From: Phaenicophaeus curvirostris
Lineage: Eukaryota > Chordata > Aves > Cuculiformes > Cuculidae
Assembly (NCBI RefSeq): GCF_032191515.1
Contig: NC_091431.1
Location: 18,555,194-18,619,193, forward strand
DNA: 64,000 bases
Direction of reading: 5' to 3'
The position numbers were made by a program, and so were the translations under genes. Every line of letters starts with the position of its first letter. Positions within the stretch are counted from its first letter, which is position 1. Under the pieces are notes generated by a model, which worked only from the letters and a program-made list of their open reading frames with translations, searched no databases and was not told the DNA's origin. Positions 57,701 to 59,878 of this stretch are shown here, piece by piece.

Positions 57701-59878
57701 TTGTTGAACAAGATGATTTCTTCTATAATGAATGGCCCTGTTTTCATTTCAGTTAAAAAAAGAAGTACCTACCGATTCCACAGTAGGTAAGGTGGTTAGA
57801 GGAGAAAATATAAAGCCAGTGATACCAAGACAGCAACGTGTCTGGATTATCGCTGACACAACTCGAAATACCTTCCTCGCAGGCACTAAAGAATGAACTA
57901 TGGTGAAAAAAACTACTCATTGTTTCAAAACAATGAAATTAGAAGTTAAGTGAAGAGGAAACAAAATACAGAAGGTACTTTTGTGGCTCTTGCCTCTCAC
58001 TGAACGTACTCAACAGGCTGGGAGAGCTGGGATTCTTAAGCCTAGAGAAGACAAGGCTCCAAGGAGATCTTCGAGGAGCTTTCTAGTGCTGAAAGGGGCT
58101 ACAGGTAAGCTAGGGAGGGCAAGGATAGGATGAGGGGGAATGGTTTTAAGCTGAAATAGGGGAGATTTAGATTAGGTATCAGGAAGAAATGTTTCCCTCT
58201 GAGGATGGTGAGGCCTTGGCCCAAGTTGCCCAGAGAAGCAGTGGCTGCCCCGTACCTGGAGGTGTTCAAGGCCAGGTTGGAAGGGGCTTGGAGCAGCCTG
58301 ATCCAGTGGGAGATGTCCCTGCCTGTTGCAGTGGAGCTTGAACTAGATGGGCTTTAAGGTCCCTTCCAACTTAAACCATGCTGTGATTCCATGATTCTAT
58401 ATTTGCAACTACAGCTTATGTATATGCATCAACACTAGACTCACCAAAAAACTCATACAAAAACAGGCTATAAACATCTTCCTAGAAGAGCTGCTCAAAA
58501 TATTCATGTTAGAAAGACAACTAGAAATTTCATGTCCTTAACAAGGAAGCTAAATTACTCTGCTTGTTACACCAGTAAAGAGGTCTGGTTTCAAAGTACA
58601 ATCACCTTTTCTCAAGGTTTTCTCTTCAGATGTTAATGAAGAGTGAAATTCCTACAGATCAGATTCTGTTCCTTGTAATTTCTGAGACATGTGTTTTTCA
58701 TACTTAGTTACAGGAGAACAAAAAAAAGTGTGCAGGAACACAGACAGCTTCTTTTCCCTAAAGACTGTAAAGTTCATCAGCACCCATCTTCTCTGGTACA
58801 CTGTTGTGATCTCATGTGGTACTTACATTACACAGCATCTTACTCCATACATATATGATAGAGCACACTCAAGGAATTCAAACTTTTAAAAGGAATAAAA
58901 CTGAGTTACTAACAGCTAATAAATAAATGAAACAATGCAAAAATACTACCTCTGAACTCCAAACGAACCGAACAAAGTCAGTTCACTCCACTACCTGAAG
59001 GGGGCTACAAGAAAGTTGGGGAGGGACTTTTTATAAAGGCATGGGCTGATAGGACTAGGGCTATAAGTTGGAGAGGGGCAGATTTAGACTAGACATAAGA
59101 GGAATTTCTTCACAACAAGGGTGGTGAGGTACTGGCATAGGTTGCCTAGGGAAGCTGTGGCTGCCCCATCCCTGGAAGTGTTCAAGGCCAGGCTGGATGG
59201 GGCCTTGGGCAGCCTGGTCTGGTGGGACGTGTCCCTGCCCATAGCAGGGGTGGAACTGGATGGGATTCCAACTCAAACCATTCTATGATTCTATGATTTT
59301 AAAAACACATATAGAAGTCTGATTCCAACACTGGAGTAGCTTTTAAATTGCATATTCTAAGGTAATCTGGAAAAGGAGAAACTGTCACACAGCCAAATTT
59401 TCACTATGAACTCACAGCCACAATCAAAATCAAACAAGCTTATCAGCTCAGACTTCCACCCCAGCATCAGGAGATGGCTCCTTGAGGAGATGTTTATACC
59501 ATTGTTGTGAACCTATTGATGCAGCCAACAGGAATTTACTCAGTTACAGAAACTGGGTGTTGCTCTTCAAAGTGAAGCGCTGTAACAGTGAAACACCACC
59601 CTCCTTACAACTGGCTTGGCAAGAACAGGCAACATTCAAAACTGCAGAAAGATATTAATATTTACTGAGGATATAACTGGCATAGCATCTTACCGACACA
59701 ATTGCTGTGATGTTAGCAGGCTTCCCTGTCCTCTCGACTACCAGACGTATAACAGTTGTACTTGTTTCATTAACTACGAATTCTGTTTGTCCACTGAACT
59801 TCACTTCTGTTTCTCCAGATATAAAATGAATGAGGAATGCCAAAAGCAAATAAACTAACAAAGAAGCAGAGGACATCC
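585..59878 (-). CDS. ADGRV1: ADGRV1 gene, 5' portion (exons 2-32, spliced)
   Basis: The product is the giant adhesion GPCR that builds ankle links between hair-cell stereocilia and sits at the photoreceptor periciliary membrane, where it works with usherin, whirlin and PDZD7. Loss causes Usher syndrome type 2C in people (family knowledge). The sequence shows 31 minus-strand exons that join in one frame from 59878 down to 585. They give a signal peptide, an array of about 16-17 Calx-beta repeats and one laminin-G-like domain. Exon order and protein order match the human receptor as I know it, with no exon missing between the first and last seen. The first coding exon and the C-terminal two thirds are outside the window. 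Every intron is GT-AG. No frameshift or premature stop was found, so this looks like a functional gene. Confidence 0.97.
967..1211 (-). CDS. ADGRV1: ADGRV1 exon 31: Calx-beta repeat
   Basis: This exon of 245 nt covers residues 2228-2309, phase 1 to phase 0, with acceptor CCCCGCAG and donor GTAAAT. It encodes TVEEPELGAVTINLPIIRNA, then GTLGNVTVQWAATVNG, SGNVTFAPGEAIRMLLLEVL and the turn ADDVPEIEE. Confidence 0.96.
1212..2366 (-). other. Intron 30 of ADGRV1 (no repeat seen)
   Basis: AT-rich intron of 1,155 nt between exons 30 and 31. I see no coding segment or recognisable repeat. The open frames in it lack flanking splice sites or family features. Confidence 0.85.
2367..2582 (-). CDS. ADGRV1: ADGRV1 exon 30: second half of Calx-beta and linker
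   Basis: This symmetric phase 1-1 exon of 216 nt covers residues 2156-2228, with acceptor AATCTAG and donor GTAAAT. It encodes SSDVVLLEGETSKAVPIYII, then the turn NDINPEVEESFYVQLLNQTT and EASDDPFGSFG. Its length is the same as exon 29 but it holds the complementary half of the fold. I read it directly from the minus strand. Confidence 0.95.
2583..3968 (-). other. Intron 29 of ADGRV1
   Basis: Intron of 1,386 nt. It holds a TTTG-type simple repeat around 3331-3352 and a CR1 fragment at 3615-3831. Confidence 0.85.
3615..3831 (+). repeat. CR1 LINE 3' end (type b)
   Basis: Contains GTGGCTGCCCCATCC, GAGGTGTTCAAGG and GGATGGGTTTTAAGG, and ends in ATTCTATGATTCTATGG, the avian CR1 3' signature. It is antisense to ADGRV1 and strongly 5' truncated. 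Confidence 0.92.
3969..4184 (-). CDS. ADGRV1: ADGRV1 exon 29: linker and first half of Calx-beta
   Basis: This symmetric phase 1-1 exon of 216 nt covers residues 2084-2156, with acceptor GTTGCAG and donor GTAAGA. It encodes NSPRLGSVSETTAHVIINAN, then DDAFGTLQLSASTVRVAENY and GGIFADVSVKFKAMPITATA. Confidence 0.96.
4185..5171 (-). other. Intron 28 of ADGRV1
   Basis: Intron of 987 nt. It contains an ATTT/GTTT simple repeat at about 4484-4515. Nothing else stands out. Confidence 0.85.
5172..5781 (-). CDS. ADGRV1: ADGRV1 exon 28: one full and one near-full Calx-beta repeat
   Basis: This exon of 610 nt covers residues 1881-2084, phase 0 to phase 1, with acceptor CACTTAG and donor GTAAGT. It encodes PDEVPELDKVFSVLIVNVSS, then NDDPYGVFIFSEQN, RGGLLGTVMVTYRTIGDDEK and a second turn DDDDPERSESVFVELNSI. 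Several Asn sequons (NVT, NIT, NVS, NHT, NAT, NIS) suggest a well glycosylated face. Confidence 0.96.
5782..6208 (-). other. Intron 27 of ADGRV1
   Basis: AT-rich intron of 427 nt with no repeat or extra exon that I can see. Confidence 0.85.
6209..6348 (-). CDS. ADGRV1: ADGRV1 exon 27: linker and start of next Calx-beta
   Basis: This exon of 140 nt covers residues 1834-1880, phase 1 to phase 0, with acceptor TTAACAG and donor GTTAGA. It encodes SLGIASHILVTIEASDDAHG, then VFEFSAESLSVNGTEPEDGD and SNIVLQ. It was read directly from the minus strand; SDDAHG is the linker motif. The donor lacks A at +3. Confidence 0.94.
6349..7413 (-). other. Intron 26 of ADGRV1
   Basis: Intron of 1,065 nt. It has open frames on both strands at about 6676-7026, but no family signature, splice logic or repeat identity could be attached to them. 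Confidence 0.8.
7414..7494 (-). CDS. ADGRV1: ADGRV1 exon 26: 81-nt symmetric exon with Ser-Gly/acidic motif
   Basis: This is the smallest exon in the window: 81 nt, symmetric phase 1-1, residues 1807-1834, donor GTAAGC. It encodes AELFRNDDSGSGDGNMDFFL and PTVHQH. DDSGSGDG, with two SG dipeptides among acids, resembles the glycosaminoglycan attachment consensus. The acceptor CATCTTAAAG has a weak pyrimidine tract. It carries no Calx-beta core strand, so it forms an insert between a turn and the next NDDPxG-like linker. Skipping it would keep the frame. Confidence 0.93.
7495..8588 (-). other. Intron 25 of ADGRV1
   Basis: Intron of 1,094 nt holding a 17-bp tandem duplication at 8144-8177. Nothing else is recognised. 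Confidence 0.85.
8144..8177. repeat. 17-bp tandem duplication
   Basis: Two adjacent copies of RAAGTTGCAATTTCTCC differ only at the first base (8144-8160 and 8161-8177). Confidence 0.9.
8589..8718 (-). CDS. ADGRV1: ADGRV1 exon 25: Calx-beta repeat, second half
   Basis: This exon of 130 nt covers residues 1764-1807, phase 0 to phase 1, with acceptor ATTTCAG and donor GTAAGG. It encodes AIAGTLEFQPGERYKYITIN and ITDNSVPELEKTFKVELLNP. It was read directly from the minus strand, and both junctions are in frame with exons 24 and 26. Confidence 0.95.
8719..9380 (-). other. Intron 24 of ADGRV1
   Basis: AT-rich intron of 662 nt; nothing recognised. Confidence 0.85.
9381..9583 (-). CDS. ADGRV1: ADGRV1 exon 24: Calx-beta repeat, first half
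   Basis: This exon of 203 nt covers residues 1696-1763, phase 1 to phase 0, with acceptor TCTTCTAG and donor GTATAG. It encodes PPPQPGDGMILPASAVPHIT, then EEVGHVRLLVVRAQGLLGTV and PLTAFSPKDYQ. The proline-rich insert before the repeat is also present in human. Confidence 0.96.
9584..10794 (-). other. Intron 23 of ADGRV1
   Basis: Intron of 1,211 nt, half of which is one CR1 copy (10014-10636). The rest is unremarkable. Confidence 0.85.
10014..10636 (-). repeat. CR1 LINE 3' part (type c, sense to gene)
   Basis: It starts on the plus strand with AATAGAATCACAGAATGTC and runs through ACCCACAAGGATCATCGAG, GGTGAAGAACCTTTTCCTAA, GATGAGGTCTCCCCTCAGTG and CCAGTGCTCAAGGTGGGGCC, all reverse-strand CR1. 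Its 3' end differs from the two other types in this window. About 620 bp survive, covering the 3' UTR and the end of the reverse-transcriptase ORF. Confidence 0.93.
10795..10975 (-). CDS. ADGRV1: ADGRV1 exon 23: Calx-beta turn and linker
   Basis: This exon of 181 nt covers residues 1636-1696, phase 0 to phase 1, with acceptor TTCTCTAG and donor GTAACA. It encodes VIDDDIPELNEYFRVTLVSA, then GDGKLGSTPTSGASIDPEKE and IKASDHPYG. The linker between turn and DHPYG is longer than in most repeats here. Confidence 0.96.
10976..12685 (-). other. Intron 22 of ADGRV1 (no repeat seen)
   Basis: Intron of 1,710 nt without a CR1 copy or other repeat that I can recognise. Several short open frames occur, none with splice or family support. 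Confidence 0.8.
12686..12862 (-). CDS. ADGRV1: ADGRV1 exon 22: Calx-beta repeat after the laminin-G-like domain
   Basis: This phase 0-0 exon of 177 nt covers residues 1577-1635, with acceptor CTTCCAG and donor GTAAAC. It encodes GSTISCVVERTRGALDYVYI and SSGTITFLPWQRSE. A Cys in ISCVVE pairs in spacing with the Cys of exon 21 (GSCIPE), which may form a local disulfide (inference). Confidence 0.96.
14209..14693 (+). repeat. CR1 LINE 3' end (type b), interrupted by another CR1
   Basis: The host copy runs 14209-14384, ending in GGAGTTGTTC, and resumes at 14561 with AAGGCCAGGTTGGATGGGGC. Both halves join in the order of other type b copies. It ends at 14693 in TCTATGGTTCTATGATTCTATG. Confidence 0.9.
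14385..14560 (+). repeat. Nested CR1 LINE 3' end (type a)
   Basis: A 176-bp type a tail (ACTGGCAGAGGCTGCC ... TGATCTCAAAGGTCTTTTCC ... ATTCTATGATTCT) sits precisely inside a type b copy. Type a insertions therefore post-date this type b copy. Confidence 0.85.
15127..15500 (-). CDS. ADGRV1: ADGRV1 exon 21: laminin-G-like domain end and Calx-beta turn
   Basis: This exon of 374 nt covers residues 1452-1576, phase 1 to phase 0, with acceptor TTCTCAG and donor GTAAGG. The first 40 residues close the laminin-G-like fold (IVRIGAGINGSSRYTGLMQD followed by VRLYERKLTRAEIYELH). After that Calx-beta resumes with SGYLEYRQGETNKSFIVSAK, the acidic DDKEEEGEELFILKL and QKSDNANGLFGF. The acidic turn lacks the usual Pro. 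Confidence 0.96.
16575..17198 (+). repeat. CR1 LINE 3' part (type b)
   Basis: It begins in the end of the reverse-transcriptase ORF (GAGCTTGACATGAGCCAGCA) and continues through GGAGCTTTTTTACAAGGGCA, GGTTGCTCAGAGAAGCTG and a diverged tail. It is antisense to the gene and has clearly accumulated mutations. Confidence 0.92.
17757..18098 (+). repeat. CR1 LINE 3' end (type a, well preserved)
   Basis: The conceptual product reads TRGNGLKLHQGRFRLDIRKK and NRLPREVVESPSLEVFKARV, the recurring CR1 ORF end, then GGACTCGATGATCCGGTGGG and three ATTCTATG units. It closely resembles 35186-35462, on the opposite strand. Confidence 0.94.
18459..19202 (-). CDS. ADGRV1: ADGRV1 exon 20: Calx-beta linker and laminin-G/pentraxin-like domain, N part
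   Basis: This is the largest exon in the window: 744 nt, symmetric phase 1-1, residues 1204-1452, acceptor TTGTACAG and donor GTGAGC. It begins as Calx-beta (PFNDDPFGVFVIDPE and TNFTIWRQQGTFGVVRLGW) and then changes character. From about residue 1312 it reads HHSGTDALYFSG, ITNFTFSAWLIPN and WVHLLITLDEGIIEFYMDG. This is the FTFSxW ... W-HLxxT pattern of concanavalin-like laminin-G/pentraxin domains, which bind glycans or proteins. In human ADGRV1 the same domain sits at this place. Confidence 0.96.
19203..20299 (-). other. Intron 19 of ADGRV1
   Basis: AT-rich intron of 1,097 nt; no repeat or extra exon recognised. Confidence 0.85.
20300..20517 (-). CDS. ADGRV1: ADGRV1 exon 19: Calx-beta 10
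   Basis: This exon of 218 nt covers residues 1131-1204, phase 2 to phase 1, with acceptor CTGAACAG and donor GTATTG. It encodes VLRHRGHFGNVSLIWQLFDN, then DGEGSKPITLHAISDGIPEF and NEFYLLKLVNASG. The pyrimidine tract before its acceptor is short and purine-interrupted. Confidence 0.95.
20518..22859 (-). other. Intron 18 of ADGRV1
   Basis: Intron of 2,342 nt with one diverged sense CR1 fragment at about 21644-21855. The rest is unremarkable. Confidence 0.85.
21644..21855 (-). repeat. CR1 LINE 3' end (type a, diverged)
   Basis: The plus strand reads ATAGAATCACTTGTTTGGAA, TGTCCACTACTAAACCATAT and GGCTCTGCCAGTGCCTGAAA, the reverse of a CR1 tail. The right edge decays into A-rich sequence. Confidence 0.88.
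22860..22986 (-). CDS. ADGRV1: ADGRV1 exon 18: linker and start of Calx-beta 10
   Basis: This exon of 127 nt covers residues 1089-1131, phase 1 to phase 2, with acceptor TTTTTAG and donor GTAAGT. It encodes GVATVIIEANDDPNGIFSLE and KPVEEGKSNDF. The exon ends in six T residues directly before the donor. The split Leu codon TT|G is completed by the first G of exon 19. Confidence 0.94.
23116..24006 (-). repeat. CR1 LINE, longest copy here (RT C-terminus plus 3' UTR)
   Basis: About 890 bp. Minus-strand frames, interrupted by shifts, read MRFNKAKCWVLHLGRN, AEKDLGVLVDSG and ILAWIRYSVASRTRKVILPL, the C-terminal reverse-transcriptase region of avian CR1. The 3' end on the plus strand is ATAGAATCACAGAATTGC. 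It is a dead copy with broken frames. Confidence 0.95.
24886..24940 (-). repeat. Very short CR1 LINE 3' tip
   Basis: Only about 55 bp (CAGAATCACAGGAT, then GTTGGAAAAGACCTCTAAGA), the reverse of a CR1 3' end. An extreme 5' truncation. Confidence 0.8.
25349..25443 (-). repeat. Short CR1 LINE 3' tip
   Basis: About 95 bp, reading AACAGAATTACAGGATC, GTTGGAAAAGACCTCGAAGA and CTGCCAAGTCCACCACTAAA on the plus strand. Confidence 0.85.
25606..25948 (-). repeat. CR1 LINE 3' end (type a)
   Basis: The plus strand starts ATAGAATCATAGAATCATAG. The minus-strand frame reads RTRGNGLKMHQGRFRLDIRG and WKRLSREVIESPSLAVFKK, the CR1 ORF end. Confidence 0.94.
26789..27055 (-). CDS. ADGRV1: ADGRV1 exon 17: Calx-beta 9
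   Basis: This symmetric phase 1-1 exon of 267 nt covers residues 1000-1089, with acceptor CTTTTCAG and donor GTAAAA. It encodes EPLTVSVEEGSVANFTVIRN, then EEGDFIPSGKNSAISFNVGE and the turn NDDDIPETDEAFYIFLLNST. It holds nearly one whole repeat, and skipping it would keep the frame. Confidence 0.96.
27056..27435 (-). other. Intron 16 of ADGRV1
   Basis: Intron of 380 nt; nothing recognised. Confidence 0.85.
27436..27559 (-). CDS. ADGRV1: ADGRV1 exon 16: Calx-beta 8 end and linker
   Basis: This exon of 124 nt covers residues 959-1000, phase 0 to phase 1, with acceptor CTTTCAG and donor GTTAGA. It encodes VPEEMETFIISLFNATGGAR and ITRNDDPIYFA. I read it directly from the minus strand and confirmed both junctions in frame. 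The donor lacks A at +3. Confidence 0.95.
27560..28180 (-). other. Intron 15 of ADGRV1
   Basis: AT-rich intron of 621 nt; nothing recognised. Confidence 0.85.
28181..28344 (-). CDS. ADGRV1: ADGRV1 exon 15: Calx-beta 8
   Basis: This exon of 164 nt covers residues 904-958, phase 1 to phase 0, with acceptor TTTTTAG and donor GTAAAC. It encodes YRVVRNQGNYGNVSVSWVVD and FSKNITIYSLPDE, with the acidic turn cut before VPEEME. Confidence 0.96.
28345..28973 (-). other. Intron 14 of ADGRV1
   Basis: Intron of 629 nt carrying a 29-bp tandem repeat at 28462-28528. Otherwise nothing recognised. Confidence 0.85.
28462..28528. repeat. 29-bp tandem repeat, 2.3 copies
   Basis: The unit starts AATACATAATACACATAATA and ends CATACTTAY. 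Copies lie at 28462-28490 and 28491-28519, with a partial third to 28528. The two full copies differ at one base. Confidence 0.93.
28974..29154 (-). CDS. ADGRV1: ADGRV1 exon 14: Calx-beta 7 end and Calx-beta 8 start
   Basis: This exon of 181 nt covers residues 844-904, phase 0 to phase 1, with acceptor CTTCTAG and donor GTAATT. It encodes LDEVYSVVLSGYSEMPGNLG and ILKNDDPHGVIQFLPDELSV. The last G joins CT of exon 15 to make Ala. Confidence 0.95.
29348..29533 (-). CDS. ADGRV1: ADGRV1 exon 13: Calx-beta 7
   Basis: This phase 0-0 exon of 186 nt covers residues 782-843, with acceptor TTTACAG and donor GTAAGA. It encodes EGESVELHIVRSRGSLLRQF, then GSTGVLEFKPGEKEIIITLL, and ends in the turn DGIPE, split from LDE in exon 14. 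Confidence 0.96.
29631..29757 (-). CDS. ADGRV1: ADGRV1 exon 12: linker and start of Calx-beta 7
   Basis: This exon of 127 nt covers residues 739-781, starting in phase 2 after TCTCAG and ending in phase 0. It encodes IIILENDDPGGVFEFSPSSR, a textbook NDDPxG linker. The donor GTAGCT is weaker than most in this gene, and the following intron is only 97 nt. Confidence 0.95.
33615..33847 (+). repeat. CR1 LINE 3' end (type b)
   Basis: Contains GAGGAGATTTAGATGAGA, GGTTGTCCAGGGAAACTGTG and CCAGTGGGAGGTGTCCCTGC, and ends in ATTCTATGATTCTGCGATTC. Confidence 0.93.
34745..35160 (+). repeat. CR1 LINE with reverse-transcriptase piece and internal deletion
   Basis: The frame reads LDGQTQRVVINGVNSSWSQV and GSVLGPVLLNIFINDLDEGI of the CR1 reverse transcriptase, then jumps at about 34922 from CTLSK to SYKEHPREPGLFSLEKRRLR. 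This omits the FADD catalytic box and the C-terminal part. The 3' end is also lost. Confidence 0.9.
35186..35462 (-). repeat. CR1 LINE 3' end (type a, well preserved)
   Basis: The plus strand starts AGAATCATAGAATCATAGAA. The minus-strand frame reads TRGNGLKLHQGRFRLDIRKK and PSLEVFKARVDEVLRGMF. It is close to the copy at 17757-18098. A small in-frame loss occurs around the EKFGHWN segment. Confidence 0.94.
37030..37918 (+). repeat. Composite CR1 LINE: ORF1 esterase, ORF2 linker and 3' end
   Basis: Three CR1 parts follow one another. First is an ORF1 GDSL-esterase-like stretch from about 37040 (LGDSLLKGTESPICRPD, then HREVCCLPGASMKDFI and, across a shift, GSGAQVAFTSTIP). Second, from about 37390, is the ORF2 stretch between endonuclease and reverse transcriptase (VRSCRRKIKMAKAQLELRL, KDNKKSFYKYINSKRRTREN). 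Third, from about 37590, is the ORF2 end and 3' UTR (LKLHQGRFRLDIRKKFF). The left edge is uncertain and may lie further upstream. Confidence 0.88.
38224..38606 (+). repeat. CR1 LINE 3' end (type b)
   Basis: Contains GTTGTTCAGCCTAGAAAAGA, GGCTACAGGAAAGCTGGGGA and GGATGGGCTTTAAGGTCCCT, and a diverged ATTCTATTATTCTGC tail. Confidence 0.92.
39750..39973 (-). CDS. ADGRV1: ADGRV1 exon 11: Calx-beta 6
   Basis: This exon of 224 nt covers residues 665-739, starting in phase 0 after TTCATAG and ending in phase 2 at AG|GTATTG. It encodes LHRDGTDGQATVFWSLKPSG, then FNGSVVFLSGQSDTTINITI and the turn ADDIPEMNETVLLTLDR. The intron that follows is by far the largest in the window, about 10 kb. Confidence 0.96.
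39974..40999 (-). other. Intron 10 of ADGRV1
   Basis: AT-rich intron of 1,026 nt; nothing recognised. Confidence 0.85.
41000..41176 (-). CDS. ADGRV1: ADGRV1 exon 10: divergent linker between Calx-beta repeats
   Basis: This phase 0-0 exon of 177 nt covers residues 606-664, with acceptor CCTACAG and donor GTAAGT. It encodes NRIPLVPPVSPRLGEIRNIS and NGEIGFTSNLPIILSEPED. The usual NDDPxG linker is reduced to ANGEIGF, making this the least canonical stretch of the array in the window. Confidence 0.95.
41177..44635 (-). other. Intron 9 of ADGRV1
   Basis: Intron of 3,459 nt with a short CR1 fragment at 41542-41671. A plus-strand frame of 115 codons (43472-43819) has no recognisable family feature and starts in a T-rich tract. 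I do not call it a gene. Confidence 0.82.
41542..41671 (-). repeat. Short CR1 LINE 3' tip (type b)
   Basis: The plus strand reads CATAGAATAGTGGAATAGTT, GTTGGAAGGGACCTTAAACC and GGCAGGGACACCTCC, the reverse of a CR1 end. About 130 bp. Confidence 0.9.
44636..44965 (-). CDS. ADGRV1: ADGRV1 exon 9: Calx-beta 5, degenerate turn
   Basis: This phase 0-0 exon of 330 nt covers residues 496-605, with acceptor TTTTGCAG and donor GTATCT. It encodes LLFYIQDSDDVYGLINFFP, then ERGTVGDVQLVYTVLYIPAG, and ends in NDAFLQNGAHFLVQ. The expected DDxxPExxE turn is replaced by NDAFLQNG, so this repeat probably binds calcium poorly or not at all. Human ADGRV1 has the same deviation as I recall it. Confidence 0.96.
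44966..45788 (-). other. Intron 8 of ADGRV1
   Basis: Intron of 823 nt with a 10-bp direct duplication GCTAAGAAAA at 45591-45610. Nothing else seen. Confidence 0.85.
45789..46059 (-). CDS. ADGRV1: ADGRV1 exon 8: Calx-beta 4
   Basis: This exon of 271 nt covers residues 405-495. It starts in phase 2, where acceptor CTGTAG is followed by a G that completes an Arg codon, and ends in phase 0 with donor GTAAGT. It encodes FEGITIVRNGGTHGHVSVSW, the turn NDDIPEEAEPYLLNLL and HTIQGGAEVSEPSE. Two Asn sequons (NSS and others nearby) are present. Confidence 0.96.
46291..46523 (+). repeat. CR1 LINE 3' end (type b)
   Basis: Contains GGGGAAATTTAGATGAGATC, GGTTGCCCAGGGAAGCTGTG and CAAGGCCAGGCTGGATGGGG, and ends CCATTCCATGATTCTGTG. 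Confidence 0.93.
47126..47560 (-). repeat. CR1 LINE 3' part (type a-like)
   Basis: The plus strand reads ATAGAATCACTAGAGTTGGA and TGCCCACTAAGCCAGCTCC. The minus-strand frame reads RRRLRGDLIALHSSLKGGCS and RTRGNDLKMCQGG of the CR1 ORF end. A short deletion occurs after CQGG. Confidence 0.92.
47781..47824. repeat. 22-bp tandem duplication
   Basis: ACGCTAAGCAATATATATCA plus AC, followed by ACACTAAGTGATATATATCA plus AC. Two imperfect adjacent copies, 90 bp from the donor side of exon 7. Confidence 0.88.
47915..48480 (-). CDS. ADGRV1: ADGRV1 exon 7: Calx-beta 2 end, whole Calx-beta 3, start of 4
   Basis: This exon of 566 nt is one of the two or three largest here and covers residues 217-405. The acceptor is TTTTCCAG, the start is phase 0, and the end is phase 2 at AG|GTACTA. 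It encodes VPENDELFVVHLRSVEGGAE, then KKNDSPVRF, the turn DDAIPEIAETFQVML, and PNDKPYGVLSINSILF of the next repeat. One exon thus holds a full repeat that elsewhere is split over two or three exons. Confidence 0.96.
48481..52132 (-). other. Intron 6 of ADGRV1
   Basis: Intron of 3,652 nt with one antisense CR1 copy (51441-51933). Nothing else recognised in 48481-51440. Confidence 0.83.
51441..51933 (+). repeat. CR1 LINE 3' end (type a, open ORF end)
   Basis: An uninterrupted frame of 137 codons encodes HYKKDIEGLKRVQRRARELV, then FSLEKKRLRGDPITVYSSLK and RHWQRLPREVVESPSLEIFK, the CR1 ORF2 C-terminus. The tail is ATTCTATGATTCTATG. Among the better preserved ends here, but far 5' truncated. Confidence 0.94.
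52133..52246 (-). CDS. ADGRV1: ADGRV1 exon 6: Calx-beta 2, second half
   Basis: This phase 0-0 exon of 114 nt covers residues 179-216, with acceptor TTGCAG and donor GTAAGA. It encodes EEDLSPARGNITFTPGRSML followed by IYNLTVLDDQ. The intron cuts the acidic turn, which continues as VPENDE in exon 7. That cut position recurs in later repeats. Confidence 0.95.
52247..53596 (-). other. Intron 5 of ADGRV1
   Basis: Intron of 1,350 nt with a 21-bp tandem duplication at 52291-52330 just upstream of the exon 6 acceptor. Nothing else seen. Confidence 0.85.
52291..52330. repeat. 21-bp tandem duplication near exon 6 acceptor
   Basis: ACTCTATATAAAATACAAC at 52291 is followed, after AA, by ACTCTGTATAAAATACAAC at 52312. 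One mismatch. It lies 45-84 nt upstream of exon 6 in gene orientation, in the branch-point neighbourhood. Confidence 0.9.
53597..53701 (-). CDS. ADGRV1: ADGRV1 exon 5: Calx-beta 2, first half
   Basis: This phase 0-0 exon of 105 nt covers residues 144-178, with acceptor CATTAG and donor GTGAGT. It encodes NESVPLTLIRERGTYGTVIV. The RxxGTYGxVxV segment is the typical middle strand of Calx-beta repeats. One N-glycosylation sequon (NES) is present. Confidence 0.95.
53702..55425 (-). other. Intron 4 of ADGRV1
   Basis: Intron of 1,724 nt, 40% of which is one antisense CR1 copy. The rest is unremarkable. Confidence 0.85.
53945..54622 (+). repeat. CR1 LINE 3' part (type b)
   Basis: The frame reads EKDLGVLTDEKLDMSQQCEL and RRSLEVILPLYSSLMRPYLQ of the CR1 reverse-transcriptase end, followed by the type b 3' UTR (GGAACTGGATGGGCTTTAAA) and ATTCTATGATTC. 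Confidence 0.94.
55426..55521 (-). CDS. ADGRV1: ADGRV1 exon 4: linker to Calx-beta 2
   Basis: This is a short phase 0-0 exon of 96 nt (residues 112-143) with acceptor TTCTAG and donor GTATGG. It encodes KPSARIKLGSPKSVTVTIL and LSNDNAFGIISFNM. NDNAFG is the NDDPxG-type linker that starts the next Calx-beta repeat. I located it by translating the intron between exons 3 and 5; both junctions are in frame. Confidence 0.95.
55522..56586 (-). other. Intron 3 of ADGRV1
   Basis: Intron of 1,065 nt; no repeat or exon recognised. Confidence 0.85.
56587..56736 (-). CDS. ADGRV1: ADGRV1 exon 3: rest of Calx-beta 1
   Basis: This phase 0-0 exon of 150 nt has acceptor TTATTGCAG and donor GTAAGT and covers residues 62-111. 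It carries TGDFFDTYTAAFIP and then the acidic turn CDDDLPEADETFTFHLTL, the classic Calx-beta ending whose acidic side chains bind calcium in this fold. The frame joins IVS of exon 2 to LDGEN without a gap. Confidence 0.96.
57075..57595 (+). repeat. CR1 LINE 3' part (type a)
   Basis: The frame reads EPQLEYCVQLWAPHYEDTEG, then LFSLEKTRLRGDFIALYHYL and RHWKRLPRKVVESPSLEVFK. The CACAAGTCTTATGAGGAGC stretch is intact here, which helps place the deletion at 34922. Confidence 0.94.
58010..58401 (+). repeat. CR1 LINE 3' end (type b)
   Basis: Contains GATTCTTAAGCCTAGAGAAG, GGTGTTCAAGGCCAGGTTGG and ATGGGCTTTAAGGTCCCTTC, and ends TGATTCCATGATTCTAT. Confidence 0.93.
58989..59297 (+). repeat. CR1 LINE 3' end (type b)
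   Basis: Contains CTACCTGAAGGGGGCTACAA, GGTTGCCTAGGGAAGCTGTG and CAAGGCCAGGCTGGATGGGG, and ends ATTCTATGATTCTATG. Confidence 0.93.
59694..59878 (-). CDS. ADGRV1: ADGRV1 exon 2: signal peptide and start of Calx-beta 1
   Basis: The acceptor ends in TCTCTTTAG and the donor is GTAAGA; the exon ends in phase 0. It begins with GG, immediately followed by an ATG at 59876. In human the first exon gives about eight codons and splits a glycine codon here, so GG probably completes that codon. The ATG is followed by the hydrophobic run LLVYLLLAFLIHF, a good signal peptide core, with cleavage likely before ETEV. The mature N-terminus reads TEFVVNETSTTVIRLVVERT, the first strands of a Calx-beta repeat, with N-glycosylation sequons NET and NIT. 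The protein therefore enters the secretory pathway whichever ATG is used. Confidence 0.95.

Larger units (their letters stand above)
56737..59693 (-). other. Intron 2 of ADGRV1
   Basis: Intron of 2,957 nt with three antisense CR1 copies (57075-57595, 58010-58401, 58989-59297). The last is about 400 nt from the exon 2 donor. Confidence 0.85.
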
